Source: an uncultured Clostridia bacterium (lineage in GTDB: Bacteria; Bacillota; Clostridia; Oscillospirales; Acutalibacteraceae). From it: a stretch of 55,287 nucleotides of DNA. The stretch covers positions 1 to 55,287 of the forward strand of contig CANRNQ010000014.1 in assembly GCA_947632045.1 (NCBI GenBank). Direction: 5' to 3'. Shown piece by piece: positions 1-8,472 of the stretch. Below the pieces are notes generated by a model. That model saw nothing but the letters and a program-made list of their open reading frames with translations, did no database searches and was not told the origin of the DNA. The stretch's first letter is position 1. Every line of letters begins with the position of its first letter. The position numbers were made by a program, and so were the translations under genes.

Positions 1-1914
1 AAAAACGGCAAGTGGACGTCATACGACCCCGAAAAGCCGATACCGCCGAGCGACGTTGATATGCGCGAGGAAACGATTTACTTTGTAATCACGACCCGCT
101 TCTATGACGGCGACTCCGGCAACAACGTTCACTGCTGGGAGGACACAAAGGCGGGCAACACAGACGGACATGAGCCTTGGCGCGGCGACTTTAAGGGACT
201 TATAGACAAGCTCGATTACATAAAGGCGCTCGGCTTCAGCGCGATATGGATAACGCCGGTAGTCACAAACGCCAGCGGCTACGACTACCACGGCTACCAC
301 GCCTTTGACTTCTCGACCGTTGACGCGAGATACGAGAGCAACGGCGCGACGTACGACGACTTGATCGAAGCCGTACACGACAAGGGCATGAAGCTCATAC
401 AGGACGTTGTATGGAACCACACCGGAAACTTCGGCGAGGCGACCCTCTGCCCGATGTTTGAAAAGGTTTACGACGACGTTAAGGACCTTGGCAGCATCGA
501 CTCAATGCAGGTTATCCCCGGCAGCGAGCTCGACACATCATATCCGAACTACGCGACCATGGACGGCGGACTTCAGTTCCAGGCAAGACTCGACATTATG
601 CAGTCTGTAAACAACCCGGGACACGATATGAACGAAGCCTACCACAGAGAGAAAAGCGGAGCCGGCTGGGGCCAGCCGCTCGAGCAGTACTGCTCCATAG
701 AGGGCGACTGCCGCGACCTCAACACGGAGAACCCGAACGTTGTCGAGTATCTCACCGACACCTCTCTCGACCTTGTAAACAGGGGCGTAGACGGCTTCCG
801 TCTTGACACGGAAAAGCACATAAACCGCTGGACTCTCAACAGCGCCTTCTTCCCGAAGTTTGCCGACATTCAGGGCTTCTATATCTTCGGCGAGGTCTGC
901 GCGAGATGGAGTGAATTTATAAACGAGGGCGGCCCCTCTGATTCGCCGTTCTTCTACACATGGAAGGAAAAGGGCGAATGGGCCAACAACTGGAGCAACA
1001 GCTTCGCGGATTGGGAGAAGAACTTTGAGCTGTCCAAAAAGCACTACTCTGATAATATGGATAAGAGCACAAGCGGACTCCCGACAAGCACAAACGCCCT
1101 GCTCAGCGGAAATAATTACCACACTCCGAATTATGACGACGCTAACGGAACGGGCGTTATAGACTTTACAATGCACTGGAACTTCACAACGGCCGACGGC
1201 GCGTTCAGAACCGCTCTTGGCGAGGATCGCTACTTCAACGACTCGACATGGAACGTAGTTTACGTTGACTCGCACGACTACGGTCCGAACACCTACCCGC
1301 CGATAAGATACAACGAGGGCGAGGGCGCATGGGCTGAAAACCTCGCGCTGATGTTCACGTTCAGAGGAATCCCCTGCGTTTATTACGGCAGTGAGATCGA
1401 GTTTATGAAGGGCGCTCAGATAGACGTCGGCCCGAACGCCGCCCTTGACACAACGGGCAGAGCCTACTACGGCGAGCACCTCGAGGGCAACGTAGAGGCG
1501 AGCGATTTCAGCGAATACACGGCAGACGGCGAGGTTCAGAATACCCTCAACCACCCGCTTGCAAAGCATATCCAGAGACTCAATAAGATAAGACGCGCAA
1601 TCCCCGCTCTGCAAAAGGGACAGTATTCGACAGATGGAGTTTCCGGCAATATGGCGTTCAAGAGGGGCTACACCGACCCCGAAACCGGCGAGAAGAGCTT
1701 CGTATGCTGCGCCGTGACAAACGCCGCGACCTTCTCGGGAGTACCTAACGGAACATATATTGACGCCGTAACAGGTCAGCGCAAGACCGTAAACAACGGC
1801 TCGCTTTCAATCGAGGCTTCCGGCAAGGGCAATATGAGATGCTATGTTCTCTCCGACAACGGATACACCGGCATCACGGGCAAAATCGGCGAGGACGGCA
1901 AGTACCTCAAGTGA
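1..1914 (+). CDS. Alpha-amylase, GH13 family (5' end outside window)
   Basis: Extracellular starch-hydrolysing enzyme (alpha-1,4-glucan endohydrolase type). The frame is open from base 1, and its first 20 codons match the region just after the starch-binding module of the next gene, so the signal peptide and binding module lie upstream of the window; the ATG at 61 is internal. GH13 signatures counted from the first visible codon: region I DVVWNH near residue 135, region II GFRLDT with the nucleophile Asp at about 269, acid/base Glu in IFGEV at about 298, and the region IV VDSHD Asp at about 426. A C-terminal all-beta domain (domain C) follows and ends in GEDGKYLK. It has a shorter domain B than its neighbour. 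Tandem paralogue of the gene at 2024. GH13 assignment is sure; exact substrate is inferred. Confidence 0.93.
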   Translation, partial: KNGKWTSYDPEKPIPPSDVDMREETIYFVITTRFYDGDSGNNVHCWEDTKAGNTDGHEPWRGDFKGLIDKLDYIKALGFSAIWITPVVTNASGYDYHGYHAFDFSTVDARYESNGATYDDLIEAVHDKGMKLIQDVVWNHTGNFGEATLCPMFEKVYDDVKDLGSIDSMQVIPGSELDTSYPNYATMDGGLQFQARLDIMQSVNNPGHDMNEAYHREKSGAGWGQPLEQYCSIEGDCRDLNTENPNVVEYLTDTSLDLVNRGVDGFRLDTEKHINRWTLNSAFFPKFADIQGFYIFGEVCARWSEFINEGGPSDSPFFYTWKEKGEWANNWSNSFADWEKNFELSKKHYSDNMDKSTSGLPTSTNALLSGNNYHTPNYDDANGTGVIDFTMHWNFTTADGAFRTALGEDRYFNDSTWNVVYVDSHDYGPNTYPPIRYNEGEGAWAENLALMFTFRGIPCVYYGSEIEFMKGAQIDVGPNAALDTTGRAYYGEHLEGNVEASDFSEYTADGEVQNTLNHPLAKHIQRLNKIRRAIPALQKGQYSTDGVSGNMAFKRGYTDPETGEKSFVCCAVTNAATFSGVPNGTYIDAVTGQRKTVNNGSLSIEASGKGNMRCYVLSDNGYTGITGKIGEDGKYLK

Positions 1915-1945
1915 TTTTGAGCTTTTGGATTTTAAACGCGGACTC

Positions 1946-1977
1946 CTCCGGCGGCGGATAAGCAAAGCCCGCCGGAG
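1946..1977 (+). other. GC-rich stem-loop between the two amylase genes
   Basis: CTCCGGCGG (1946-1954) pairs with CCGCCGGAG (1969-1977) around a 14-base loop. No T-run follows, so it is more likely an mRNA processing or stability hairpin, or a weak attenuator, than a complete intrinsic terminator. It lies between two paralogous genes with a 109-base gap. Confidence 0.5.
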
Positions 1978-2023
1978 AGCCGCATGACCCCTATTATTTA
2001 GGAGAAACAGGAGTAAAACAAAA

Positions 2024-4387
2024 ATGAGAAAAATAAAGGGAATTATTGCACTGCTTCTTGCGTTGATGCTTGTTGCGGGAGCGGCGGCGGTGAGCACCTC
2101 AGCCGCGGATGTGACGGCGGCGGACAGCTCCGCCTCGGGCGATACGGGCATAACCGTGCACTACTATCAGCCCGACGGCGTGCCGACCATATACTACTGG
2201 AACAGCCTGCCCGAGAATATCGAAACGGATTACCCGGGCGAGGCTATGACCGCCGAGGGCGGCGGCTGGTATTCCAAGACCTTCCCGAGCGTTACAAAGA
2301 TTAATATGGTCTTTGTGACAAACGGCGAGCAGAGCGATGAGCTTTCAAGAACGCGCGCGGGCGAATATTGGTACAAAAACGGCAAGTGGACGTCATACGA
2401 CCCCGAAAAGCCGATACCGCCGAGCGACGTTGATATGCGCGAGGAAACTATATACTTTGTCGTTACCACCCGCTTTTACGACGGCGACTCCGGCAACAAC
2501 GTTCACTGCTGGGACGACAGCAAGGCGGGCAACACCGACGACGACAAGGCGTGGCGCGGCGACTTCCAGGGGCTTATAGACAAGCTCGACTATATCAAAG
2601 CCCTCGGCTTCAGCGCGATATGGATAACGCCCGTCGTTACAAACGCCAGCGGCTACGACTACCACGGCTATCACGCCTTTGACTTCTCGACGGTAGACGC
2701 GAGATACGAGAGCGACGGAGCCACCTTTGACGACCTGATCGAAGCCGTTCACGCAAAGGGTATGAAGCTCATACAGGACGTAGTATGGCAGCACACGGGA
2801 AACTTCGGAGAGGCGACCTTTGAGCCGCTCTTTGAAAAGAAATGGGACGACATTCAGGACCTCGGCGACATTGAGAAATCAATGATACCGAACGAAAGAC
2901 TCCTGAGCGAATATGATTTAAGCTCGCCCGAGGCATATTATGCTCAGGAGGGCAGCATACAGCACTGGCAGAGGCTCAGGATAATGAAGGACACCGACAT
3001 AACGGCGAACAACGCCGGAACGAGCGATGATTCGGGTATTCCGATTGATAAGGCAGCCTATGACAAGGTGTCGCACTCCGACAAGTACAACAGCAAGAAC
3101 TATTATCACAACAACTACTGGCGCAGCTATAACTGGGACGATTATTCCACCCAGTACTGCCAGATAGCGGGCGACTGCGTAGACCTCAACACCGAGAACC
3201 CCGAGGTTCTCGAAAAGCTCGTTGAGTTTTACAGCGATTATATAAGAAGGGGAGTAGACGCTTTCCGCGTAGATACACTCAGGCATATGTCGCGCCTTGA
3301 GCTTAACGCCATGGTGCTTGACCCGCTCAAGAACTTGGGCGGCTCGGGCTTCTATATGTACGGCGAGGCTTGCACAAGGTACACTGACGTATGGTACAGG
3401 GGAATGGCGAGCGAATCCGCCCCGTTCTACACATGGGACGAGCCTGACGACTCGTATCTCAGTCAGTGGAGAACGGTCAACACCCCCGACGACGTAGCCG
3501 AGAATATGAACCTCACTCTCGACCACTGGAAGCAATACAACGACCCCAAGGATCAGCCTACTACGACGAACGCCCTGCTCGAGGGCAACAACTACCACGA
3601 GCCGGATTACAGCCGCTCGTCAGGCATTGGCGTTATCGACTTCCCGATGCACTGGAATTTCAAAAGCGCAAGCAGCGCCTTTAACGTTGCCGTTTCGGGA
3701 GATAAGTATTACAACGACGCCACCTGGAACGTGGTATATGTCGATTCGCACGACTACGGCCCCGGCGACGATTTCAGATTCAGCGGCGGCACGGATGCTT
3801 GGGCTGAGAACCTCTCGCTCATGTTTACGTTCAGGGGTATCCCCTGCATCTATTACGGCAGCGAGGTTGAGTTCCAAAAGGGCGTTAAGATCGACGACGG
3901 TCTGAACGTAGCTCTCAAAGCAACCGGACGCGCCTACTTCGGCGATAAAATCACCGGCGACGTAAATACAACCGATTTCAGCGAGTACACCTCAGCCACC
4001 GGCGCTGTTAAGGAAACTCTCGAATACCCGCTTGCAAAGCATATTCAGCGACTCAATAAGATAAGACGCTCTATCCCTGCTCTGCAAAAGGGACAGTATT
4101 CCGTTCAGGGCGTTTCGGGCAATATGGCGTTTAAGAGAGGCTACACCGACCCCAAAACCGGCGAGAAGAGCTTTGCATGTTGCGCCGTGACAAACGCCGC
4201 GACCTTCTCGGGAGTGCCTAACGGAACTTATATCGACGCCGTAACCGGCACAAGAAAGGTAGTGAGCAACGGCTCGCTTTCGATTGAGGCCTCCGGCAAG
4301 GGCAATATGAGATGCTATGTTCTCTCCGACAACGGATACACCGGCATCACCGGCAAAATCGGCGAGGACGGCGAGTATCTAAAATAA
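2024..4387 (+). CDS. Secreted alpha-amylase, CBM26-like module plus GH13
   Basis: Complete 787-residue extracellular amylase. Residues 1-28 form a Sec signal peptide (MRKIKG, hydrophobic LLLALMLV, AxA-type end). Residues about 43-130 look like a CBM26-type starch-binding module (VHYYQPDG, IYYW, then a GEYWYKNGKW strand). The GH13 barrel starts near 140: region I DVVWQH at 252, nucleophile Asp417 in FRVDT, acid/base Glu448 in MYGEA, and Asp577 in VDSHD. A C-terminal beta domain is almost identical to that of the upstream paralogue. Start: ATG after an AGGAG-rich leader (1999-2013). No dockerin and no sorting signal, so the enzyme is probably released or held by its starch-binding module. The pair suggests duplication followed by divergence of domain B. 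Confidence 0.95.
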   Translation: MRKIKGIIALLLALMLVAGAAAVSTSAADVTAADSSASGDTGITVHYYQPDGVPTIYYWNSLPENIETDYPGEAMTAEGGGWYSKTFPSVTKINMVFVTNGEQSDELSRTRAGEYWYKNGKWTSYDPEKPIPPSDVDMREETIYFVVTTRFYDGDSGNNVHCWDDSKAGNTDDDKAWRGDFQGLIDKLDYIKALGFSAIWITPVVTNASGYDYHGYHAFDFSTVDARYESDGATFDDLIEAVHAKGMKLIQDVVWQHTGNFGEATFEPLFEKKWDDIQDLGDIEKSMIPNERLLSEYDLSSPEAYYAQEGSIQHWQRLRIMKDTDITANNAGTSDDSGIPIDKAAYDKVSHSDKYNSKNYYHNNYWRSYNWDDYSTQYCQIAGDCVDLNTENPEVLEKLVEFYSDYIRRGVDAFRVDTLRHMSRLELNAMVLDPLKNLGGSGFYMYGEACTRYTDVWYRGMASESAPFYTWDEPDDSYLSQWRTVNTPDDVAENMNLTLDHWKQYNDPKDQPTTTNALLEGNNYHEPDYSRSSGIGVIDFPMHWNFKSASSAFNVAVSGDKYYNDATWNVVYVDSHDYGPGDDFRFSGGTDAWAENLSLMFTFRGIPCIYYGSEVEFQKGVKIDDGLNVALKATGRAYFGDKITGDVNTTDFSEYTSATGAVKETLEYPLAKHIQRLNKIRRSIPALQKGQYSVQGVSGNMAFKRGYTDPKTGEKSFACCAVTNAATFSGVPNGTYIDAVTGTRKVVSNGSLSIEASGKGNMRCYVLSDNGYTGITGKIGEDGEYLK

Positions 4388-4411
4388 TTTGATTTGGCAA
4401 TCAGTGCCTTT

Positions 4412-4690
4412 TTACAGCAGTCGTGCCGCCTTGCGCCGGCACGACTGCTGCTTTATATTATGATATTTCTCAAAGGGGCTTGCAGCCCCTTTGCAACCCT
4501 GCCTCTCGCTCAAAAAATTCTGCTTTATAAGGCTTTTATACCCGTAAATTATTTTCGTTGCAGAAAGTGAAACTGACAATAATATTCTTTGAGAGAATAA
4601 AAAGGGGTTGCAAGGGGCGAAGCCCCTTGCATATATAATAGAATGTAAAGTAGCAGCTTTACCGGCGCGAGTCGGTAAAGCTGCGGTCGG
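4412..4690. repeat. R2 composite palindromic repeat, copy 1
   Basis: This fills the 375-base gap between the amylase and the DUF378 gene; no coding potential was seen. Left hairpin at 4415-4451. Then GGGGCTTGCAGCCCC and CTCTCGCTCAAA. Then a core with GGCTTTTATACCCGTAAATT (4531-4550) and TTGCAGAAAGTG. Then TTTGAGAGAA, GGGGTTGCAAGGGGC and the right hairpin GCAGCTTTACCG/CGGTAAAGCTGC (4653-4684). The whole is an imperfect inverted repeat of about 280 bases. Related copies lie at 32122, 51060, 51347, 53084 and 53385, with fragments at 37498 and 10915. Confidence 0.75.
4415..4451 (+). terminator. Stem-loop terminator after the amylase genes (R2-type hairpin)
   Basis: A 14-bp stem (CAGCAGTCGTGCCG pairing with CGGCACGACTGCTG) 28 bases after the amylase stop, followed by a T-rich tract (CTTTATATTA). 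The same hairpin type recurs as the left arm of the R2 repeats in this window, so it may be a repeat serving as terminator. Confidence 0.65.
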
Positions 4691-4762
4691 CGGGAACGCC
4701 CAAAAAGAAAAGGGGGCGCAAGCCCCCAAAAAATAGCGGTATTAGGGCGCAAGCCCAAAAAA

Positions 4763-4990
4763 TCAGTTAGTGCTGCGGCTCATATGACTGTCGGCGGCTT
4801 CGGTGTCGCGGAAGAGAAGAGATATGCACCAAATAGCCGAGAGAGCCACAAGAGTGTAGATTATTCTGCTCACAATACCGGATTGACCGCCGAATATCCA
4901 GGCTACTATGTCAAATTGGAAAATACCGATAGCACCCCAGTTCAAGCCGCCTATTATGAGCAAAATAAGACAAATCTTATCGAGCATCAA
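4763..4990 (-). CDS. Small DUF378 family membrane protein
   Basis: A 75-residue membrane protein with two transmembrane helices (residues about 6-32 and 42-62). The segment ILLIIGGLNWGAIGIF is the DUF378 signature (YuzA-like small proteins of Firmicutes). Function is unknown in the family. Start: ATG at 4990 with AAGGAGGA five bases upstream; the second codon is also ATG. It is transcribed toward the R2 repeat and away from the zinc-ribbon gene, on the same strand as that gene and about 90 bases downstream of it. Confidence 0.85.
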   Translation of the reverse strand: MMLDKICLILLIIGGLNWGAIGIFQFDIVAWIFGGQSGIVSRIIYTLVALSAIWCISLLFRDTEAADSHMSRSTN

Positions 4991-5083
4991 AAATTCCTCC
5001 TTTTCATATTTGCTCTTATTATTGACACAGGGAGGAGCTTATATGCACGAGAAATAAAAATCAAAAAACAAAATCAAAAATAA

Positions 5084-5464
5084 TCAGAAAACAAAAAATC
5101 CAAGCAGTAGAAGTATAAGCCCAAGTACAAGCAAAACTACGGCAAAAATGCGTATGAGCTTTATTGACTTTTTAATCTTGAATTTGTCGATTATGCTCTC
5201 GGGCGCAAAGGGGAAAAAGATGAAAACAACCCCGAGCAGCAAAAGACAGCCCGCACAGACGAGCGAGCCTATTGAAGCGTCAAAAATAATTGCCGCAAGC
5301 CCACCGAGCATAACTCCGAGAAAGCCGAGCACGTTCACTATTGAAACTATACGCTCGGATTTTTTTTCGTCATTAAAAAATATGAGGGCGTTTCTCTCAC
5401 ATTCGTCACAGCAGTATTGGTGGTTGTAATCAATTTCCTTTGCGCAGTAACCGCACTGTTTCAT
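5084..5464 (-). CDS. Zinc-ribbon membrane protein, unknown function
   Basis: A 126-residue protein with an N-terminal cysteine cluster (Cys4, Cys7, Cys18, Cys19, Cys22; CGYC and CCDEC) that looks like a zinc ribbon. Three predicted transmembrane helices follow (about 42-65, 67-88, 103-126). No known family name comes to mind; the layout resembles small membrane proteins that carry a cytosolic zinc finger. No operon partner is certain: the DUF378 gene lies downstream on the same strand with a gap of about 90 bases. Confidence 0.7.
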   Translation of the reverse strand: MKQCGYCAKEIDYNHQYCCDECERNALIFFNDEKKSERIVSIVNVLGFLGVMLGGLAAIIFDASIGSLVCAGCLLLLGVVFIFFPFAPESIIDKFKIKKSIKLIRIFAVVLLVLGLILLLLGFFVF

Positions 5465-5587
5465 AAAATCATTCCTTAAATATTATGTAGCGATCAGCCT
5501 GAAATGTCTTATGGCGGATCAATATTTAGTTTAAACCAAAAAGGCGCTTTTTGCAATACAAATGTTTCTTGAAAAGGCAAATTATAG

Positions 5588-5617
5588 TGGACAAACGGAG
5601 CAGGCCGATATTATAAT
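5588..5617 (+). promoter_or_regulatory. Sigma-A-type promoter for the apbE-like gene
   Basis: TGGACA (5588-5593) and TATAAT (5612-5617) separated by 18 bases, about 70 bases upstream of the ApbE start. The -10 box is perfect and the -35 box has one mismatch. Confidence 0.6.
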
Positions 5618-5686
5618 TAATAAATGAGAATAATAAGGGTGCGCGAGTGCGTGAGAATAAAATATATGAATATCGGGAAGAAAAAA

Positions 5687-6712
5687 ATGAAAAATAAAAT
5701 CAGAGCGTTAATTTCCGCGCTGGCGGCAGTCCTTTCGGCGGCGGTTTTATATTCGGGGCTTTACGGCTGCGGCGAGGCGGAGTATAAATCTCAGCTTTAC
5801 GCGATGAATACGATTATAGATTTGAGCTTTTACGGTGCCGACGGTCAAAAAACGGTGAGTCGGGAGCTTAATCGGCTCGAGTCACTTTTTTCGGTAACGC
5901 GCGACGACAGCGACATATCAAAAATAAACTCCGCAAACGGGAAAACGACGGCAATAAGCGAGGATACGGCGAAGGTGCTCTCCGTAGCAAAACGGATATA
6001 TGATGAAACGGACGGCCTTTTTGACCCGAGCATATACCCGTTGCTGAAGCTGTGGGGCTTCACGACGGAGAAATATATGGTGCCGCCGGAAGCCGACATA
6101 GAGAGCGCGCTTACCAAGGTCGATTTTTCAAGGCTCAAGCTCGACGGCAATAAAGCGACCGCCCCAAAGGGTATGGAGCTTGACCTCGGCGGCATAGGAA
6201 AGGGCTACGTCGGCGACGTCTGCCGCAGCGCGCTAAAAAACGAGGGGATAAACTCGGCGATACTCTCGCTCGGCGGGAACGTCTGCACGGTCGGACTTAA
6301 GCCGGACGGCTCAAAGTGGCTTGTCGCGCTGAAAAATCCCGACGGCGGCGACTATCTTTGCGAAATCAAAATCGGCGAATGCTCGGTTGTGACCTCGGGA
6401 GGGTATGAGCGCAGCTTTGAAAGCGGCGGGAAAACATATCACCACATACTCGACCCGCGAACGGGGTTTCCCGCCGAGGGCGGACTGAAATCGGCAACTG
6501 TGATCTGTGCGGACGGAGCGGTCGCGGACGCGCTTTCAACGGCGATTTTTATAGGCGGGGAGAGGCTCGCCGAGAGAATACTTGAGGAGCGCGGGGATAT
6601 AAATCTAATACTTTATACAAGCGGCGGCGAGCTGCTCGCGTCGCGGGGAATAGAGGGCGACATAGTATTAAACGGAGCGGTCGCGGAGGATAAGTTTAGA
6701 ATTATAGGCTGA
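5687..6712 (+). CDS. apbE: ApbE-family FAD:protein FMN transferase, lipoprotein
   Basis: Covalently attaches FMN from FAD to threonine residues of secreted or membrane redox proteins (as in Rnf/Nqr subunits). The signal peptide ends in a lipobox LYGC (Cys28 from this start), so it is a lipoprotein on the outer face of the membrane. ApbE signatures: DLGGIGKGYVGD, SLGGNV, the HHILDPRTG motif and the final ADALSTAIFIGG segment. Length of about 341 residues is normal. Start chosen at 5687 because CGGGAAG sits six bases upstream; ATGs at 5624 and 5666 are in frame but lack a good ribosome site. Client flavoproteins are not visible here. Confidence 0.93.
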   Translation: MKNKIRALISALAAVLSAAVLYSGLYGCGEAEYKSQLYAMNTIIDLSFYGADGQKTVSRELNRLESLFSVTRDDSDISKINSANGKTTAISEDTAKVLSVAKRIYDETDGLFDPSIYPLLKLWGFTTEKYMVPPEADIESALTKVDFSRLKLDGNKATAPKGMELDLGGIGKGYVGDVCRSALKNEGINSAILSLGGNVCTVGLKPDGSKWLVALKNPDGGDYLCEIKIGECSVVTSGGYERSFESGGKTYHHILDPRTGFPAEGGLKSATVICADGAVADALSTAIFIGGERLAERILEERGDINLILYTSGGELLASRGIEGDIVLNGAVAEDKFRIIG

Positions 6713-6781
6713 GAATTATAGATCGAATAAACGGGGCTCCTTACATATCCGAATACCGAGCGGATAAAACGGGAGGCAAAA

Positions 6782-8080
6782 ATGGAGTTTTCGTTTCGCA
6801 GACTGTGGTATGTAATAAGAAGCAATATAATACCTATCTCGCTGTCGGGCATAGGCTGCGCCATGATCGTATTTATCGCGGCGCAGTTTTTTCTGCCTAA
6901 AATCTACTGCTCCGAGGTCAAGCTGTATCCCTCGGGCGAGGGCGCGCAGTATAGCGCGGAAAGCCCTAAGGGAGCGGCTGATACCTATATCGAGCTGCTC
7001 GATAGCGGCAGCTTCTATGATACGCTTTCGGCGCAGGTGAAGGGCTATACTTCCGATGAGCTGTCAAAAATGATCAGCTTTTCAAAATGCGGCGATACCG
7101 AGGCGTTCAGGGCGCAGGTGCGCGCAAACGCCGCCGCTATGGCTTATGATATTGCCTCGGCAATAATGAGCTCCGCGCCCAAGGTCATAAAAAGCTACGA
7201 AAGGGACGCGCGACTAATAGCAGCCGATGTGCCGCGCCTCCCGACCGAGCCCGATTTTCCAAAGGTATGGCTTTATTCCCTTTACGGCCTTGGTGCAGGG
7301 CTTGCCATAGCAATTATAGCCTTTTACCTTGCTTCCGTGCTCGATAGCAGAGTCAGAGCCGAGGACGAATATCTCGCCGAAAAATCCGGCGTGCCCATAC
7401 TCGGCAGCCTCGCCGAGGGCGGGAGAGGGAAAAGATATGTCCGCTTTTTCGGAAGAAGCGGGGAAGCCTTGTCTGACGGCGGCAGCGCCTACAGTTCGAC
7501 CGAGGAGGAGTTTAATATGCTAAGGACGGATATATTAGCCTCGCTCGATACATCGTCAGAGAGGGCTCTGCTGCTTTTGTCTGACTGCCGCTCATCTGAG
7601 GTATTGGAGAGCGCGATAAGATTGGCGAAGGCCTTTGCAAGAAGAATAGGCGAGAGGACAATATTGGTAGACTGCGATTTGCGCGAGCCGTCCTTACAGG
7701 GATATTTCAGCCGCCGCGCAGCTTCGGGGCTGTCGGAGCTTTTATCTCAGGGGCTATCGCCCGACGATGTGATAAGCCGCTCGGGAGATGAAAACGGACT
7801 CGACATAATTTTCTCGGGCTCGCCGCCCGACAATCCTGCGGAGCTGATAGCTGCTAAAGGGATGGGAGAGCTCATCGAGAGTCTCTGCGGGGAATACGAG
7901 CACGTCATGTGCCTTGGCTCGCCGCTTGAGCATAATTCGGACGCGCTTTCGCTTATAGGCGACTGCGGCGGCGTGCTGCTCTTGCTTGCCGACGGGAGGT
8001 CGAGGACGGATTTTTGCCGGCGTGCGGCTGCTTATGTCGATGACTGTGGGGGAAAGCTTATTGGGGCTGTTGTGTGCTGA
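6782..8080 (+). CDS. Wzz/CapA-like membrane protein fused to a degenerate BY-kinase domain
   Basis: A 432-residue protein built like a chain-length regulator joined to a bacterial tyrosine kinase. A transmembrane helix at about 15-38, an extracytoplasmic region, a second helix at about 160-182, then a CapB/CpsD-like cytosolic domain from about 240. The Walker A' motif survives (ILVDCDLREPSL, Asp297/Asp299) and so does the later SGSPPDNPAEL motif. The Walker A stretch that should read GxGKST is SDCRSSEVL with no lysine, and the Walker B aspartate is lost (VMCLGSP). There is no C-terminal tyrosine cluster. It is therefore probably a pseudokinase or a structural regulator. No polysaccharide operon surrounds it. 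Ribosome site GGGAGG lies six bases upstream of the ATG. Confidence 0.85.
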   Translation: MEFSFRRLWYVIRSNIIPISLSGIGCAMIVFIAAQFFLPKIYCSEVKLYPSGEGAQYSAESPKGAADTYIELLDSGSFYDTLSAQVKGYTSDELSKMISFSKCGDTEAFRAQVRANAAAMAYDIASAIMSSAPKVIKSYERDARLIAADVPRLPTEPDFPKVWLYSLYGLGAGLAIAIIAFYLASVLDSRVRAEDEYLAEKSGVPILGSLAEGGRGKRYVRFFGRSGEALSDGGSAYSSTEEEFNMLRTDILASLDTSSERALLLLSDCRSSEVLESAIRLAKAFARRIGERTILVDCDLREPSLQGYFSRRAASGLSELLSQGLSPDDVISRSGDENGLDIIFSGSPPDNPAELIAAKGMGELIESLCGEYEHVMCLGSPLEHNSDALSLIGDCGGVLLLLADGRSRTDFCRRAAAYVDDCGGKLIGAVVC

Positions 8081-8136
8081 TTGAGCGGGAGAGGCTGTCG
8101 CGGAGGCCCGTTTTAAGCTTGAGCGGGCGATAGACT

Positions 8137-8285
8137 CGCGTTCGGGCGGCGGCCCCAAATTCCCGCCTGCGGCGGGAATTTGGGAAAACGCGGCGGGCAG
8201 AATGTTTTTGAAGAGTGAGCAGAGCCTGCGCCCCCGCCGCGTTTTCCGCGCGGGCTGCGCCCGCGCCGGCCGCCGCCCGAACGCG
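8137..8285 (+). repeat. R1 structured palindromic repeat, copy A
   Basis: The 392-base gap 8081-8472 is mostly this element. Ends CGCGTTCGGGCGGC / GCCGCCCGAACGCG are perfect inverted repeats. Inside are a hairpin CCAAATTCCCGCC-TGC-GGCGGGAATTTGG (8155-8183), an inner stem AAAACGCGGCGGG pairing with CCCGCCGCGTTTT, and a second hairpin GCGCGGGC-TGC-GCCCGCGC (8248-8266). Forward orientation (AAATT hairpin first). No credible protein; open frames across it are compositional artefacts. Confidence 0.8.
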
Positions 8286-8472
8286 TACCCTCATGCACAT
8301 AAACAAAGCGTAAAAAACCGCGCGACAGCCATTTTCAAGCTCGCCGGTGCATAATTCACAATTTTTTAATTGATATTCGGATAACATAAGTCTATAATTG
8401 TAATGTTAAAATCATCGGGCAAGCAAAATAATTATGTTTTGCAAAATGTCCGGCATTATGGAGGAAATGATT

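Noticed and set aside
538-1614. Long open frame opposite the first amylase (minus strand), and similar ones opposite the second amylase
   Set aside because: Shadow frames produced by GC-biased codon use of the real genes. No ribosome site, Val/Arg-rich composition, and no known domain.
4784-5083. Plus-strand frame opposite the DUF378 gene
   Set aside because: The minus strand has a recognisable family, membrane helices and an AAGGAGGA site; the plus-strand frame has none of these.
8058-8387. Arg/Ala-rich frames across R1 copies (also at 13130-13606, 22805-23187, 44687-45210, 47082-47578)
   Set aside because: They arise from stop-poor GC-rich palindromes, occur on both strands, and have no conserved protein between copies.
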